64,000 nucleotides of DNA from Streptococcus cristatus AS 1.3089 (GTDB lineage: Bacteria > Bacillota > Bacilli > Lactobacillales > Streptococcaceae), in assembly GCF_000385925.1 (NCBI RefSeq), contig NC_021175.1, positions 813,501 to 877,500 on the forward strand, read 5' to 3'. Position numbers and translations under genes: made by a program. The notes beneath the pieces are model-generated. The model worked only from the letters and a program-made list of their open reading frames with translations, searched no databases and was not told the DNA's origin. Positions 53,542 to 62,066 of the stretch are shown one piece after another; the stretch's first letter is position 1; each line of letters begins with the position of its first letter.

Positions 53542-54237
53542 GTGTTACACTGGACTTTTTGGGTAAATTATGAGAAAGTTCGTCAAAAGAGAATTCCATT
53601 CTCGATCAAAGTTTTTGCCTGTTTGTTGACCTTTTGCGCAGGTTTCGTGGATGCTTACACTTTCATGGAGCGCGGGGGTACATTGGTTGCGGGCCAGACA
53701 GGAAACGTCGTCTTTTTGTCCGTTGAGCTGATTCATCACAAGACTGGAGAAATTGAAGTCAAACTGGCTACCATGCTAGCCTTTATGCTGGGAATTTTTC
53801 TGATAACAATTTTCCGTCCTTTTTTTGAGCAGTCAATATGGCGAGTAAGTAGCATTTCACCAATGGTACTCATTTGTACTCTAGTTGGCTTTATGCCAAG
53901 TACCGTGTCAAATATGCTGATCGTTCCTCCAATTGCTTTCTGTATGGGAGTCGTTGCGACAGCTTTTGGCGAGGTAGATGGCATAGTCTACAATAATTCC
54001 TTTATGACAGGAAATATCAAGAAAACAATGGTGGCTTTTGGAAATTTTGTGCGAACTCAGGAAAAACCATACTTGAAAGAGGGCATTTTCTTTGTTGCTT
54101 TGTTAGGAAGCTTTGTCATCGGAGCCATTATTTCGACTTATCTGCTCCAATTTTATGCCTTACGAACCATTTGGATCGTTGCAGGAATTCTATTTACCTT
54201 CATGATGTTCCGCTTGGTTCAGTATGTACGAAGATAA
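53542..54237 (+). CDS. DUF1275 (YoaK-like) membrane protein
   Basis: A 231-residue protein with about six membrane segments and the family start FVDAYTFMERGGTLVAGQTG followed by NVVFLS. It starts at GTG (53542) with AAAGGAAG upstream. The family is of unknown function; small-molecule transport is often suggested. It follows udk by 12 bases and is probably co-transcribed. Confidence 0.85.
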   Translation: MLHWTFWVNYEKVRQKRIPFSIKVFACLLTFCAGFVDAYTFMERGGTLVAGQTGNVVFLSVELIHHKTGEIEVKLATMLAFMLGIFLITIFRPFFEQSIWRVSSISPMVLICTLVGFMPSTVSNMLIVPPIAFCMGVVATAFGEVDGIVYNNSFMTGNIKKTMVAFGNFVRTQEKPYLKEGIFFVALLGSFVIGAIISTYLLQFYALRTIWIVAGILFTFMMFRLVQYVRR

Positions 54238-54280
54238 AGACGAAGCATGATTAGTAAGTTATTAAAAAGGTAGGGCATAG

Positions 54281-54951
54281 ATGTTTAAAAAGGCTGAAAT
54301 GGAGCCCTTGGCTAAAAGAAATCTTCGATATCGCATACTAAAAACAGAGGATAACTATTATCTTCTGGATGTAGAACGCCCTTTTTTGATTGTCTACTTC
54401 TTGCCCTTGTTGATTTACTTTGTGCCTCACAGATGTTATGAGATAAGTAAGGAAGAATATGAGCAATTGTCCCAATCAGAGGAGGAGAATGCTCGGTTAA
54501 AAGAGGCTTTTGAAAAACATGGTCTTGGCTATAGCTTAGGAACTGGCGTAGGTGCCATGCTTCTATCGAGAGTATTTGATATCAATCAATTTTTGAAATT
54601 TGATTCAAGTAGAATTAGCAATTTTTTGGCTATTCTAATTGTATTATTGCTTTTTGGTTTGCGTTTATGGCTTACAGTGGCTTATGAAGTCCCTAGTGGA
54701 TTAAAAATAGGGACTATCATAAAATATACGTTTATCCTCGCTTTGTTAAAGAATTACTTTTTAGTATTTTTGCGTATATTATGTCGGTGTTGTTTACAGT
54801 AATGATTATTGCTGCTTTTTTAACGAACATAATGGATAATTATATTGGTCATATTGGATTGTTAATATTTTTGACATTTTGGTTATTTATAGGGAATATG
54901 TTTTTCATGCGGCCAACAAGTAATTATTGGATAAGAATAAAAAATGGCTAA
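54281..54951 (+). pseudogene. Tandem five-transmembrane family protein, copy 1 (frameshifted)
   Basis: The N-terminal frame (RYRILKTEDNYYLLDVERPF) runs to 54802 and then goes off frame. The adjacent frame continues ELLFSIFAYIMSVLFTVMII and ends at TAA 54949-54951 with IRIKNG, giving two more membrane segments. One extra A in TTAAAGAATTA (about 54745-54755) would join them as LLKELLF. The joined protein of about 223 residues has five membrane segments, as in the Gram-positive tandem five-TM (DUF443-like) family, some members of which sit with type VII toxins. Confidence 0.75.
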
Positions 54952-54985
54952 GGGAGCGGTATAAAAAACTTTTGAGGAGCTAATC

Positions 54986-55646
54986 ATGCGAGCGCACCAT
55001 GTAAATTTTCGTTATATATTATTAGAGGATGGTAAGGAATACTTTCTATTGGATAAGCTACCGACATTGTGGGGTTATTTTTACCTTATCTGAATTGGTT
55101 TAGCAATCGAACGCTTTACCGATTGACAGAAGCGCAGTTTTGGGAAATCCGAATGCGTAAAAAGCATTGGTTAGAGACCCTTGTAATTCCAGCACTGATA
55201 TTTTTAGCTGTTTCAGTATGGGCAGGGCGGATGCGAACTAGTGACAGCTTATATGCATACCTTAATTTACCTCGCTTCTCATTTACTGAAAGATGGATTT
55301 ATTGGTTTCTTGCTTTTATACTAGCAGTCGTACTTGCAAATCTAATCCATTTTTTATCATCTCGGTCTTTAGCAAAGAAATTTAATTTTAGTCTTTACAA
55401 AAAGAGAAGGGAAAAATAAGATTAACTAAATTGGCTCCTTGGATGAAAAAGCAGTTTAAGGGCGTTCTGATTCTTAACTTCCTAATCCTTTTGTTTAGCT
55501 TTTTCATTTTAAATTGGGGGACTTTAGTCTTTCTGATGTTTCATAGTCTTATATTACTAATGTCTACGCTGTTAGCAGGTGATCTAAGCTATAGTGAAAA
55601 CTGTCAATATATAATAAAAATAGAAGAAGAAAATAATGAAAAATAG
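54986..55646 (+). pseudogene. Tandem five-transmembrane family protein, copy 2 (two frameshifts)
   Basis: The start at 54986 encodes RYILLEDGKEYFLLDKLPTLWG, aligning with copy 1, then meets a stop. The next frame (from 55069, LFLPYLNWFSNRTLYRLTEA) carries on to 55419, and a third frame (LTKLAPWMKKQFKGVLILNF) to 55646. One extra G at 55070-55074 and one extra A at about 55399-55403 would join all three into a protein of about 220 residues. Both sites are homopolymers one base too short. Confidence 0.75.
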
Positions 55647-55687
55647 AATTTTGATCATAGCAACTGGTGGGGAATTGGTGATTAAAT

Positions 55688-56362
55688 ATGAGAAAAATAA
55701 TTTTTATTGGACAGAGCGGTGATGAGGCTGTCTACTATAATACACGAACGAGAGAGGCCTTAGTGGCGAGTAAAAGTGCCCTCTTAAATACAGAAGGCGC
55801 AAGGAAGTCCAATAGGGCCATTATTCCTTTGATGTTTGCTTTTGTTTTTTTGGGTATTGTTGGAGGATTAGTAGCTATACCTGCATTTTCAGGTTTTCGA
55901 TACAATAGCGAAATGACAAAGTTTTTCATTACTGGATTCATGTTTGTGTTTTTTGGTAGTATGTGGATGTTAGAGATTGCTCTATATAAAAACGTTAAAT
56001 ATGTTCGAGGAGCCACTAAACAACAATTTATAAAGGCAGTAGATTCGAACTTATTTTGGGAAAATTTTGACGTCAAAAAAGCTTCTATAGGGAAATTTTG
56101 TGCCTTCTTAGCTGTTATGCTCTTATTGCTTTTTGCAACGGTAATAACATTTATTGCTTTTATTCCAGGTATTATTGATTCATTTGAAAGAAAAGCTCCA
56201 TTTGAATTGCAGATAATAACTTCGCCCTTAATAGGAATACTACCAGCAGTTTTTTATCTTTCTCTGTTCCAAAACAACCCCATCCGCTGGTTGTTAGCCG
56301 TGCGAAAGTATGAGCAAGGAAAAGTGATATTTGCAGAAGACAAGGAGAAGAAACATGAGTGA
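55688..56362 (+). CDS. Multi-spanning membrane protein of unknown function
   Basis: A 224-residue protein with four clear membrane segments (near residues 45-65, 78-100, 140-165 and 178-200). N-terminus RKIIFIGQSGDEAVYYNTRT looks cytoplasmic. No family recognised. It lies between the five-TM genes and a DUF4176 gene and overlaps the latter by 8 bases. Confidence 0.7.
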   Translation: MRKIIFIGQSGDEAVYYNTRTREALVASKSALLNTEGARKSNRAIIPLMFAFVFLGIVGGLVAIPAFSGFRYNSEMTKFFITGFMFVFFGSMWMLEIALYKNVKYVRGATKQQFIKAVDSNLFWENFDVKKASIGKFCAFLAVMLLLLFATVITFIAFIPGIIDSFERKAPFELQIITSPLIGILPAVFYLSLFQNNPIRWLLAVRKYEQGKVIFAEDKEKKHE

Positions 56363-56654
56363 GACACTATTACCAATGGGAACAGTGGTTAAACTAAAAG
56401 ATCAAACAGAACTAATTATTATTGGCAGGGGTTCGCTAGTAGAGCAAAATCAAGAGCTTGTATATTTTGAGTATACAAGTGTTCTTGTACCAACTGGTTA
56501 TCAGCAAGCCGATCAGCTTTATTTCTTTAATAACAGTGATATTCGTGAGGTTGTATTTATGGGATATAAGAATGATGCTGAGATAGAATTTGAATCTAAT
56601 TTTTATCAGCTAGTTAAAAAGGCTGGTTTTAAAAAAGGAGTTACAGAGCTATAA
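56355..56654 (+). CDS. DUF4176 domain protein
   Basis: A 99-residue protein with the family start LLPMGTVVKLKDQTELIIIG and YEFEYTSVLVPTGY-like core (VYFEYTSVLVPTGYQ). DUF4176 genes are common in streptococcal type VII secretion loci. The ATG at 56355 has AAGGAG upstream; 56331 is an alternative start inside the previous gene. Function unknown. Confidence 0.75.
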   Translation: MSETLLPMGTVVKLKDQTELIIIGRGSLVEQNQELVYFEYTSVLVPTGYQQADQLYFFNNSDIREVVFMGYKNDAEIEFESNFYQLVKKAGFKKGVTEL

Positions 56655-56684
56655 GTTCGGTTAGATGATTTAATGATTATTTTA

Positions 56685-56720
56685 AAAACTATACTTCTAT
56701 TTATACAAAGTATAGTTTTT
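56685..56720 (+). terminator. Rho-independent terminator
   Basis: AAAACTATACTT and AAGTATAGTTTT form a 12-bp stem followed by T; it ends the DUF4176 unit. Confidence 0.85.
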
Positions 56721-56745
56721 GATTATTTAAATTTAAGAGGTTATA

Positions 56746-56955
56746 ATGAAGGAAGAAAAATCGAAACAAGATCAGCTAGATGAATTACATCGTCGTCAGT
56801 ATGAACTAGAACATAAAATCTCGGACAATGTGAAGAATATGAATGAATTGAGCGCCAAAAATCCCACGGATTATAATTTTTTAAAAAGCCTGAATGGTGA
56901 TATTGAGAATGATAAGGGAGGCAATTACAATGAATATACAGATTTTAAAGAGTAG
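56746..56955 (+). CDS. Small charged helical protein
   Basis: A 69-residue protein (QDQLDELHRRQYELEHKISD) with ribosome binding site AAGAGG. It overlaps the TipC-like gene by 26 bases. Size and helicity are like type VII targeting partners, but no toxin is adjacent. Confidence 0.5.
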   Translation: MKEEKSKQDQLDELHRRQYELEHKISDNVKNMNELSAKNPTDYNFLKSLNGDIENDKGGNYNEYTDFKE

Positions 56956-57625
56956 GAAATTATTCCTATTCCTAAGTATAGTAGCCACCTTATTTTTAGG
57001 GTACCAAGGCGTTAAAATCTATAGCTATTTCTCTCTAAAAAATCCACTAGATGAGATTTACTACTCAGAGACGAGTGCTTTTAACCTCCTGCATTTGCCA
57101 GATTTTAGCGAGATAATCCGAAGCGGTACATCATATCGAAGTGAAAATGAAATAACTTCTTTAAATCTAAAGAACAATGAAAGCCAAAAACTCGAAATTT
57201 CAAATAAGGGAAGTATGTTTCTTGAATATAGAAAACAATTATCTGATAATAGTTTTTTATTCATAGATTATGAATATGAAGAAGGTGTTTTAACTGAATA
57301 TATTAGTATCGCTTATTCTGATATTTCTGATGAATACGTAAATTACAGGAAAAATGTTTCAAAACACAATGGTCGAAATACTGATATAGCCACAATATAT
57401 CAATTTAATTCTAACGTTCATAATAACCAACCAAGTCTTACAAATCCTACCGAAGTATTGGAATATCTCAACCCCTACAACATTGACAAAGCTTGGCTGG
57501 AACAGAAATCTCATAAGATTTTATATGATGATTTCCTCAACATCTGGTTTAAAAAAGGAAGCCAGCGGTACTCAAAAAGCAATTTGGGTAATTTGAAAAT
57601 AGAAAAAGCTGAGATCTTCCGGTAA
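56930..57625 (+). CDS. TipC-like putative immunity protein, copy 1
   Basis: A 231-residue protein with an N-terminal membrane anchor (KLFLFLSIVATLFLGYQGVK) and an extracellular domain beginning NPLDEIYYSETSAFNLLHLP. The paralog at 57996 shares NPxDEIYYxS, LxYxYEEG, the YNIDKAWLEQKSHKILYDDF region and the ending GSQRYSKSNLGNLK. Residues DEIYY and the final QRYSKxNxGxLK recall TipC, immunity to the type VII lipid II phosphatase TelC. The family call is from memory and needs a profile search. ATG 56930 is chosen for AAGGGAGG upstream. Confidence 0.6.
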   Translation: MNIQILKSRKLFLFLSIVATLFLGYQGVKIYSYFSLKNPLDEIYYSETSAFNLLHLPDFSEIIRSGTSYRSENEITSLNLKNNESQKLEISNKGSMFLEYRKQLSDNSFLFIDYEYEEGVLTEYISIAYSDISDEYVNYRKNVSKHNGRNTDIATIYQFNSNVHNNQPSLTNPTEVLEYLNPYNIDKAWLEQKSHKILYDDFLNIWFKKGSQRYSKSNLGNLKIEKAEIFR

Positions 57626-57747
57626 TTATTTCCTTAATGGCAAGGGAGCGTCATGTAAGGATTATATCAAACAAGAGTTATTGGTGCTACGATGCAAAGA
57701 TATAGATTCCCTCTTCTTTAGCCAATAGCAAGCCAAGGAGGTTCGTC

Positions 57748-57994
57748 ATGAAGATTAATAAACAAGAGTTGGTTATGGCTCGTGAGGAACTATATACCAA
57801 TAAACACCCTAGAAGCCCAATTAAACATGGCACAGGCTAAAGCGCAAGGGATTATCGCCAGTCCGCACTTTAAGTCTGGTGCGAAAGATGCCTTAAACAG
57901 CGAGTTGACGAATGACACTATTCCGCTTTTGCTCAGCTATGTTGACAATATCAATGCCATTTACAATGATTTGATCACAGAAGGAGTAAACTAA
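57748..57994 (+). pseudogene. Small helical protein, frameshifted
   Basis: From ATG 57748 (AAGGAGG upstream) the frame reads MKINKQELVMAREELYTNKH then ends. From 57785 the next frame reads NTLEAQLNMAQAKAQGIIAS and on to 57994 (NAIYNDLITEGVN). Removing one base near 57790-57797 joins them into about 81 residues. It is directly before the second TipC-like gene and has the size of a type VII partner protein. Confidence 0.6.
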
Positions 57995-57995
57995 T

Positions 57996-58694
57996 ATGAA
58001 AAAAATCATCCTAAGTCTCTTCACCCTCCTTATAGCAGTTCTCTGTGCCTTTGGTTTTTTGAGATATCGGGACTATGACTCACTAAAAAATCCAATTGAT
58101 GAAATCTATTATGCGAGCGTTCATTACAAAAATATTCTTGGTTTGCCAGTCATGAGTAGGATTATAGAAAGTAATACGGCATATGTAGGTGAGCCAGCCT
58201 GGATAAATTATCATCGGGAAAAACCTAGTTTGGCAGATGATGAAGATTTGCAGCTATATATCAATTCCGATGGTTTGCTTGCTGTTTTGTATAGTAAAAA
58301 GTTATCAGGAGAAACTTATCTCAATATTGACTATGTCTATGAGGAGGGTTTCGTTAAACAAAATGTTTCCATTGCTTTCTCCAACGTTTCGGATTTTACT
58401 GTTCAAGCTTTTATTAATGAATCTAAAAATAGGGGCTATGTCAGGACAGCAGATGAAATTTATCGCTCTCTTAGAGGGGGAGAGCCCCTGCGTAAGAGTC
58501 TAGTGTCAAAAGAGGAGATATTGGACTATCTGAAGGATTACGATATTGATCAGACTTGGTTGGCAGAAAAATCTGATCAAATTCTCTACACCTATTTTCT
58601 GGATATCTGGTTTAAAGAGGGAAGTCAGCGCTATTCTAAAGAAAATATGGGCGATTTGAAAGTGAAATACTCGGATACCATAGGGAAAGAGTAA
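57996..58694 (+). CDS. TipC-like putative immunity protein, copy 2
   Basis: A 232-residue paralog of the gene at 56930, with N-terminal anchor (IILSLFTLLIAVLCAFGFLR), NPIDEIYYASVHYKNILGLP, and C-terminal FKEGSQRYSKENMGDLKVKY. It starts 1 base after the frameshifted small gene, with ribosome binding site AAGGAG. No matching toxin gene is present nearby, so it may be an orphan immunity protein. Confidence 0.6.
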   Translation: MKKIILSLFTLLIAVLCAFGFLRYRDYDSLKNPIDEIYYASVHYKNILGLPVMSRIIESNTAYVGEPAWINYHREKPSLADDEDLQLYINSDGLLAVLYSKKLSGETYLNIDYVYEEGFVKQNVSIAFSNVSDFTVQAFINESKNRGYVRTADEIYRSLRGGEPLRKSLVSKEEILDYLKDYDIDQTWLAEKSDQILYTYFLDIWFKEGSQRYSKENMGDLKVKYSDTIGKE

Positions 58695-58841
58695 ATAGGT
58701 TATACTAAACCAGACAGAATTCAATAAGTTTTTTTACTCAAAAACGTTATAGGCCTTTTCGATTCAAAGTTGAATTATCAGAGGCGATGCAACTCTTGGA
58801 GGACTTTAATGAGTAAAATGGTGAGTAGAGGAGGATGCGAA

Positions 58842-59938
58842 TTGATAAAAAAGCCATCGATTGTTATTTATAAAAGATCAGCACTGGGATTGCTTAGTTT
58901 ATTTAGTTTAATGGTGGTGACCAGTTTTTTAATATCTTTCTAGAAGAAAATCGGTCAGCAAATCTTTTCTATTTCTTAGTAGCAGTTTCTTTATTGCTCA
59001 CAGTAGGTTGGATGGCCTTTGCTTTTATGGGAAAAATCCAGCTTGATGGTCAATACTTGCTTGTTTTCCGAAATTTTAAATGCTATCGCTTTCCACTTTC
59101 TTCGGTTGCATTTTACTTCGGAAAGAATAGACACGCTTATCGTGGCAGTTATGAATGGCCTTTATTTATTGTAGGGGAAGCGTTGACCCAAAATGGCAGC
59201 AGTCAAAAAGTAACGCTGAAGTTAATTGGAAGTAAGCGGAAGAACCGTCAATTCCAGCAGTTTATTCAAGAACATCTTGAAGGGAGAATACATCCTCTGC
59301 CTAAGGAAGATTCGTGGAGACTGAACGCTTTTGGTCAGTTAGAAATCATTGAAGATGAAGTGCATGAAGAACCCAAGTCAGCATTGGCAGTTACTAGGAA
59401 GCTGTCTGATTTTATCGAATTTGGAGCAGATCAAGGAAATGTCAAAAGGACTGTGTTTTATGATATTAAGCGAAATGAGCTTTTTGTAGGGAAAAGTGTG
59501 CCTTTTCCAATGATTTTTCTACCAAGTGCTGGTTTTTCTTATGGCCTATATGTATTAACGGAGAAGCTGACTGTACGAGGTTTGTTCCCTTTACTTTTTT
59601 CCTTCGTCTTCATGCTTTTACTGGCTCTTTACCAATTTAAAAATAGAAGGGAGAAATCAGTAGTTGAAGTAGTACCTTATGAGATGCCCATAGACTATTT
59701 TGCCACCCAAAAATCTAACAGTCTAAAAACCTATGCTCTCATTTTCCTCTTTGCCTTGATTTCTGCTATTTTTTCTTGGCTTTATCTTCTATTTGGTAGT
59801 TTCCTACTTTTATTTTTTACGATTGTCATATGGTATTGTTTCTTGCTCTTGCTCCTGTCTGGGCAATTTAAAAAAACCAAATATTTGAAAGTATTAGAAA
59901 AAGAAAAGTCATATAGAAATCAAAGATGGAAAAGTTGA
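58842..59938 (+). pseudogene. Multi-spanning membrane protein, frameshifted near its start
   Basis: A TTG at 58842 with GAGGAGG upstream opens a frame (LIKKPSIVIYKRSALGLLSL) that ends at 58942. The main frame then runs to 59938. Adding one T to the run in AGTTTTTTAATATC (about 58929-58936) gives SFFNIFLEENRSANLFYFLV, joining the frames into about 366 residues. It has membrane segments near both ends and a cytoplasmic middle. No family recognised. Confidence 0.65.
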
Positions 59939-60061
59939 TTTGGAAAGCATGGGGATCAGAAATGGTATAAGGCTGGCAGATTTGCCGCGTATGATTCTCT
60001 TCTAATAGGGAGGAATGACTGGTTTTCAAAATTCTATCATTGTAATCAATATAATACTAGA

Positions 60062-60092
60062 AGAAGGAGGAGCTGGCCTGCTTCTTTTTCTT
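60062..60092 (+). terminator. Probable terminator before the leu operon
   Basis: GAAGGAGG and CCTGCTTC pair imperfectly around AGCTGG and are followed by TTTTTC. It probably ends the upstream cluster. Confidence 0.5.
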
Positions 60093-60139
60093 TCTTGCAT
60101 TTATAGTAATAAGACCACAAAATAATCCAGCATATTAAA

Positions 60140-60154
60140 AATTTTCAGAAAATA
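60140..60154 (+). promoter_or_regulatory. CodY box
   Basis: AATTTTCAGAAAATA matches the CodY consensus AATTTTCWGAAAATT at 14 of 15 positions. It ends 12 bases before the -35, so binding of CodY with branched-chain amino acids would repress leu transcription. Confidence 0.8.
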
Positions 60155-60166
60155 TCGAATTATCTG

Positions 60167-60195
60167 TTGACAGCCGAATGATACTGTGCTAAAAT
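60167..60195 (+). promoter_or_regulatory. leu operon promoter
   Basis: TTGACA (60167-60172), 17 bases, TAAAAT (60190-60195). It lies 37 bases before the leader peptide start. Confidence 0.9.
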
Positions 60196-60231
60196 ACTAA
60201 TCAATAACATTTCAAAAGGAGTCAGTCAAAC

Positions 60232-60285
60232 ATGAAGTCAACTCAATTTTCAAACTTTGCTTTGTTGTTGCGTTACTCGGGCTAG
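60232..60285 (+). CDS. leu leader peptide
   Basis: ATG with AAAGGAG 10 bases upstream encodes MKSTQFSNFALLLRYSG then TAG. Three consecutive TTG Leu codons (60262-60270) lie five codons before the stop, and the stop lies inside the first attenuator hairpin. Too short for ordinary gene finding, but position and Leu codons fit a regulatory leader. Confidence 0.85.
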   Translation: MKSTQFSNFALLLRYSG

Positions 60286-60370
60286 TGCGAAAGCATTAGT
60301 CCTGTTTGGCTTACCAAGCGGGAGTAAATCAACATCTCGCTTGGCTTCCAGCGAGATGTTTTTATTTTAT
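60279..60370 (+). promoter_or_regulatory. Ribosome-mediated leu attenuator
   Basis: Four alternative pairings are visible. Hairpin A:B is GGGCTAGTGC (60279-60288) with GCATTAGTCC (60293-60302), GAAA loop. Hairpin B:C is 60300-60309 with 60314-60323. The antiterminator is 60314-60323 with 60335-60344 (10 bp). The terminator is AACATCTCGCT (60331-60341) with AGCGAGATGTT (60350-60360) and a T-rich tail. A ribosome stalled at the Leu codons would allow A:B, freeing C for the antiterminator; a ribosome at the stop would favour B:C and termination. No T-box sequence is seen. Confidence 0.8.
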
Positions 60371-60488
60371 TCTTCACGAAAATCTTTGCTAGGATATGCT
60401 GAGAAAAGCGAACTAAAAGTTCATTTCATAGCTGTATCTATCATTGATTTTTATAGCTGTTTTAAACGATAAAGAAAGAGGAAAGTCT

Positions 60489-62054
60489 ATGCAAAAAGTT
60501 GAGTTTCTTGATACCAGCCTTCGGGATGGTGAGCAGACACCGGGAGTGAATTTCTCTATTAAGGAAAAGGTTGCCATTGCTAAACAACTAGAAAAATGGG
60601 GAATTTCTGCTATTGAAGCTGGTTTCCCAGCTGCTAGTCCAGATTCATTTGCGGCAGTGCAAGAGATTGCTAAAGTCATTACTAAAGCTTCTGTCACTGG
60701 CTTGGCGCGTTCGGTTAAGTCTGACATCGATGCTTGCTACGAGGCACTCAAGGATGCCAAACATCCGCAGATTCACGTTTTCATTGCGACCAGTCCCATC
60801 CACAGAGAGTTCAAGCTGAAAAAGTCAAAGGAAGAGATTTTAGCAGCCATTAAGGAGCATGTTTCTTATGCTCGTTCTAAGTTTGAGATTGTCGAGTTTT
60901 CACCTGAGGACGCAACACGGACAGAGCTTGATTTTCTGCTTCAAGTTGTCCAGACAGCAGTTGATGCAGGTGCTAGCTACATCAACATTCCAGACACAGT
61001 CGGCTTTACTACGCCAGAAGAGTTTGGCAATATCTTCAAGCATTTGATTGACAATGTCCAAACGGATCGTGAGATTATCTACAGTCCTCACTGTCACGAT
61101 GATTTGGGAATGGCAGTAGCTAACAGCCTGTCTGCGGTCAAATACGGAGCTAGACGGGTGGAAGGCACAATCAACGGTATTGGTGAGCGTGCTGGTAATG
61201 CTGCGCTGGAAGAAGTAGCAGTTGCTTTAGAAATTCGCAAGGATTATTACCAAGTTGAGACAGACATTGTCCTCAATGAAACCATCAACACTTCTGAGTT
61301 GGTATCCCGCTTCTCAGGCATTCCAGTGCCTAAGAATAAGGCAGTCGTTGGTGGCAATGCCTTCTCTCATGAATCTGGTATCCATCAGGATGGTGTTCTT
61401 AAGAATCCACTGACCTATGAAATCATTACTCCTGAGCTAGTCGGTGTCAAGAGCAACTCACTCCCACTTGGTAAACTCTCTGGCCGCCACGCCTTTGTTG
61501 AAAAACTCAAAGAACTGTCTCTGGACTTTGGAGAATCTGAAATTAATGAGCTCTTTGCTAAGTTTAAGGTCTTGGCGGATAAGAAAAACGAAGTCACGGA
61601 CGCTGACATTCGGGCTCTGATTGCTGGAACGACAGTTGAAAATCCAGAAGGCTTCCACTTTAATGATCTGCAGCTGACGACCAATGACGATCATACTATC
61701 ACAGCAGATGTGCAGCTGGTTAATGGCGACGGCGAGACAGTCAACTGTGTGGCAGAAGGCAAGGGAAGTGTCGAAGCTATCTTTAATGCTATTGACCAAT
61801 TCTTTAACCAGTCCGTTCAACTTTTAGCCTATAATATTGAGGCCGTGACGGACGGGATTGACTCTCAGGCTCGTGTTTTGGTAGCCGTTGAAAATACGGA
61901 CACAGATACGATTTTCAACTCCTCTGGTATTGACTTTGATGTTCTTAAGGCCAGCGCCATTGCCTATATACATGCCAATACCTTTGTGCAAAAGGAAAAT
62001 GCAGGTGAAATCGGCCATCAGGTATCCTACCACGATCTGCCTGCAAATAATTAG
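60489..62054 (+). CDS. leuA: 2-isopropylmalate synthase
   Basis: A 521-residue enzyme condensing acetyl-CoA and 2-ketoisovalerate, first step of leucine synthesis. N-terminal FLDTSLRDGEQTPGV, metal-binding HCHDDLGMAVANS, catalytic region GNAFSHESGIHQDG, and a C-terminal leucine-binding regulatory domain. The ATG at 60489 has AGAGGAAAG upstream; 60444 is upstream of that. Confidence 0.98.
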   Translation: MQKVEFLDTSLRDGEQTPGVNFSIKEKVAIAKQLEKWGISAIEAGFPAASPDSFAAVQEIAKVITKASVTGLARSVKSDIDACYEALKDAKHPQIHVFIATSPIHREFKLKKSKEEILAAIKEHVSYARSKFEIVEFSPEDATRTELDFLLQVVQTAVDAGASYINIPDTVGFTTPEEFGNIFKHLIDNVQTDREIIYSPHCHDDLGMAVANSLSAVKYGARRVEGTINGIGERAGNAALEEVAVALEIRKDYYQVETDIVLNETINTSELVSRFSGIPVPKNKAVVGGNAFSHESGIHQDGVLKNPLTYEIITPELVGVKSNSLPLGKLSGRHAFVEKLKELSLDFGESEINELFAKFKVLADKKNEVTDADIRALIAGTTVENPEGFHFNDLQLTTNDDHTITADVQLVNGDGETVNCVAEGKGSVEAIFNAIDQFFNQSVQLLAYNIEAVTDGIDSQARVLVAVENTDTDTIFNSSGIDFDVLKASAIAYIHANTFVQKENAGEIGHQVSYHDLPANN

Positions 62055-62066
62055 AAGGAAGCGACT

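Noticed and set aside
57626..57747. Small gene or paralog remnant before the frameshifted helical gene
   Set aside because: Weak similarity (AAACAAGAGTT) to the following gene, but too short and without a clear ribosome binding site.
60100..60488. T-box riboswitch for leuA
   Set aside because: No T-box core sequence or specifier stem is seen; a leader peptide with Leu codons and alternative hairpins explains the region better.
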